The notes under the pieces: generated by a model
The model's input: the letters and a program-made list of their open reading frames with translations, nothing else
Databases searched by the model: none
What the model was told of the DNA's origin: nothing
Assembly: GCA_002684875.1 (NCBI GenBank)
Contig: NYVY01000001.1
Location: 20,263-26,624 of the forward strand
Reading direction: 5' to 3'
Source of the DNA: Pseudomonadota bacterium
GTDB lineage: Bacteria; Pseudomonadota; Gammaproteobacteria; Burkholderiales; Burkholderiaceae_A
DNA: 6,362 bases
Shown: one piece after another, positions 6,203-6,362 of the stretch
Layout of the letters: each line of letters opens with the position of its first letter
Position numbering within the stretch: position 1 is the stretch's first letter
Made by a program: the position numbers and the translations under genes

Positions 6203-6362
6203 TTTTTATTCTGCGCTTGAAAAGCTGTTAGGTTCAGTTAAACGTTTACCTAGTGTTGAGACTCAGGATTTATCTAACTGTTTCGGAAGAGTTTTGGCGG
6301 TAAATTTAGTTTCGGATAATAATATTCCAGCATTTAATAATAGCCAAGTCGATGGCTATGCT
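6186..6362 (+). CDS. moeA: Molybdopterin molybdotransferase MoeA, partial (N-terminal 59 residues)
   Basis: The open frame from ATG at 6186 to the right edge encodes 59 residues without a stop. It matches the MoeA N-terminus: a short helix (SALEKLLGSV, 9-18), NCFGRVLAVNLVSD (31-44) corresponding to the usual ALGRVLAEDV region, and IPAFNNSQVDGYA (47-59), the family's P-x-F-D/N-N-S-x-x-D-G-Y-A block. MoeA inserts molybdenum into adenylated molybdopterin in the cytoplasm, the last step of Moco synthesis. The start lies 17 bases inside thrC in another frame, with only a weak AAAGG about 13 bases upstream. The position after hom-thrC agrees with an order I know from Betaproteobacteria. It was too short and open-ended for automatic calling, but the motif makes the identity reliable. 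Confidence 0.9.
   Translation, partial: MQNQLDFYSALEKLLGSVKRLPSVETQDLSNCFGRVLAVNLVSDNNIPAFNNSQVDGYA

Noticed and set aside
1..6362. Mobile element, CRISPR array, tRNA or defence system
   Set aside because: All sequence is covered by seven housekeeping genes. I saw no transposase motifs, repeated spacers, terminal inverted repeats or tRNA-like segments.

Overview
The window looks like chromosomal housekeeping DNA from a low-GC, compact betaproteobacterium, most likely Burkholderiales-like. Two lines of evidence support this. The protein families are of betaproteobacterial type: a PrxQ/Bcp peroxiredoxin with a DVIKKKNMYG...GIERSTFFYDR core, a ThrC with GLSNGPTLAFKDIAM and SMDISKASNFER, and a PIN-PhoH protein starting MPLP. 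The order alaC-hom-thrC-moeA, divergent from an Mth938-like gene, is also one I know from Betaproteobacteria. GC is in the high thirties by eye, spacers are short and genes overlap, which suggests a streamlined genome. The species cannot be named from this sequence.

Left part, minus strand (1-2176): a three-gene cluster read leftwards. It contains an Mth938/NDUFAF3-like protein, a Bcp/PrxQ peroxiredoxin, and a PIN-PhoH family protein cut by the left edge. The gaps are 17 and 0 bases, and good AGGAG ribosome binding sites precede the second and third genes.

Middle (2177-2234): a 58-base AT-rich divergent spacer that must hold the promoters for both directions. No riboswitch, leader peptide or terminator is visible in it.

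Right part, plus strand (2235-6362): alaC (alanine-type aminotransferase), hom (homoserine dehydrogenase with C-terminal ACT domain), thrC (threonine synthase) and the first 59 codons of moeA (molybdopterin molybdotransferase), cut by the right edge. The alaC-hom gap is 12 bases, hom-thrC overlap by 4 bases (ATGA) and thrC-moeA overlap by 17 bases, so this is very probably one operon. Hom reduces aspartate semialdehyde to homoserine. ThrC makes threonine from O-phosphohomoserine, but homoserine kinase and aspartokinase must be encoded elsewhere. MoeA belongs to molybdenum cofactor synthesis and appears to be an operon passenger.

Every base outside the 58-base spacer and two tiny gaps is accounted for by these seven genes. 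I found no mobile element, CRISPR array, RNA gene or undescribed system. The mildly unusual points are a peroxiredoxin without a visible resolving cysteine, an extended loop in the Mth938-like protein, a lysine-rich N-terminal extension on the PhoH protein, and an alaC start without a Shine-Dalgarno sequence.
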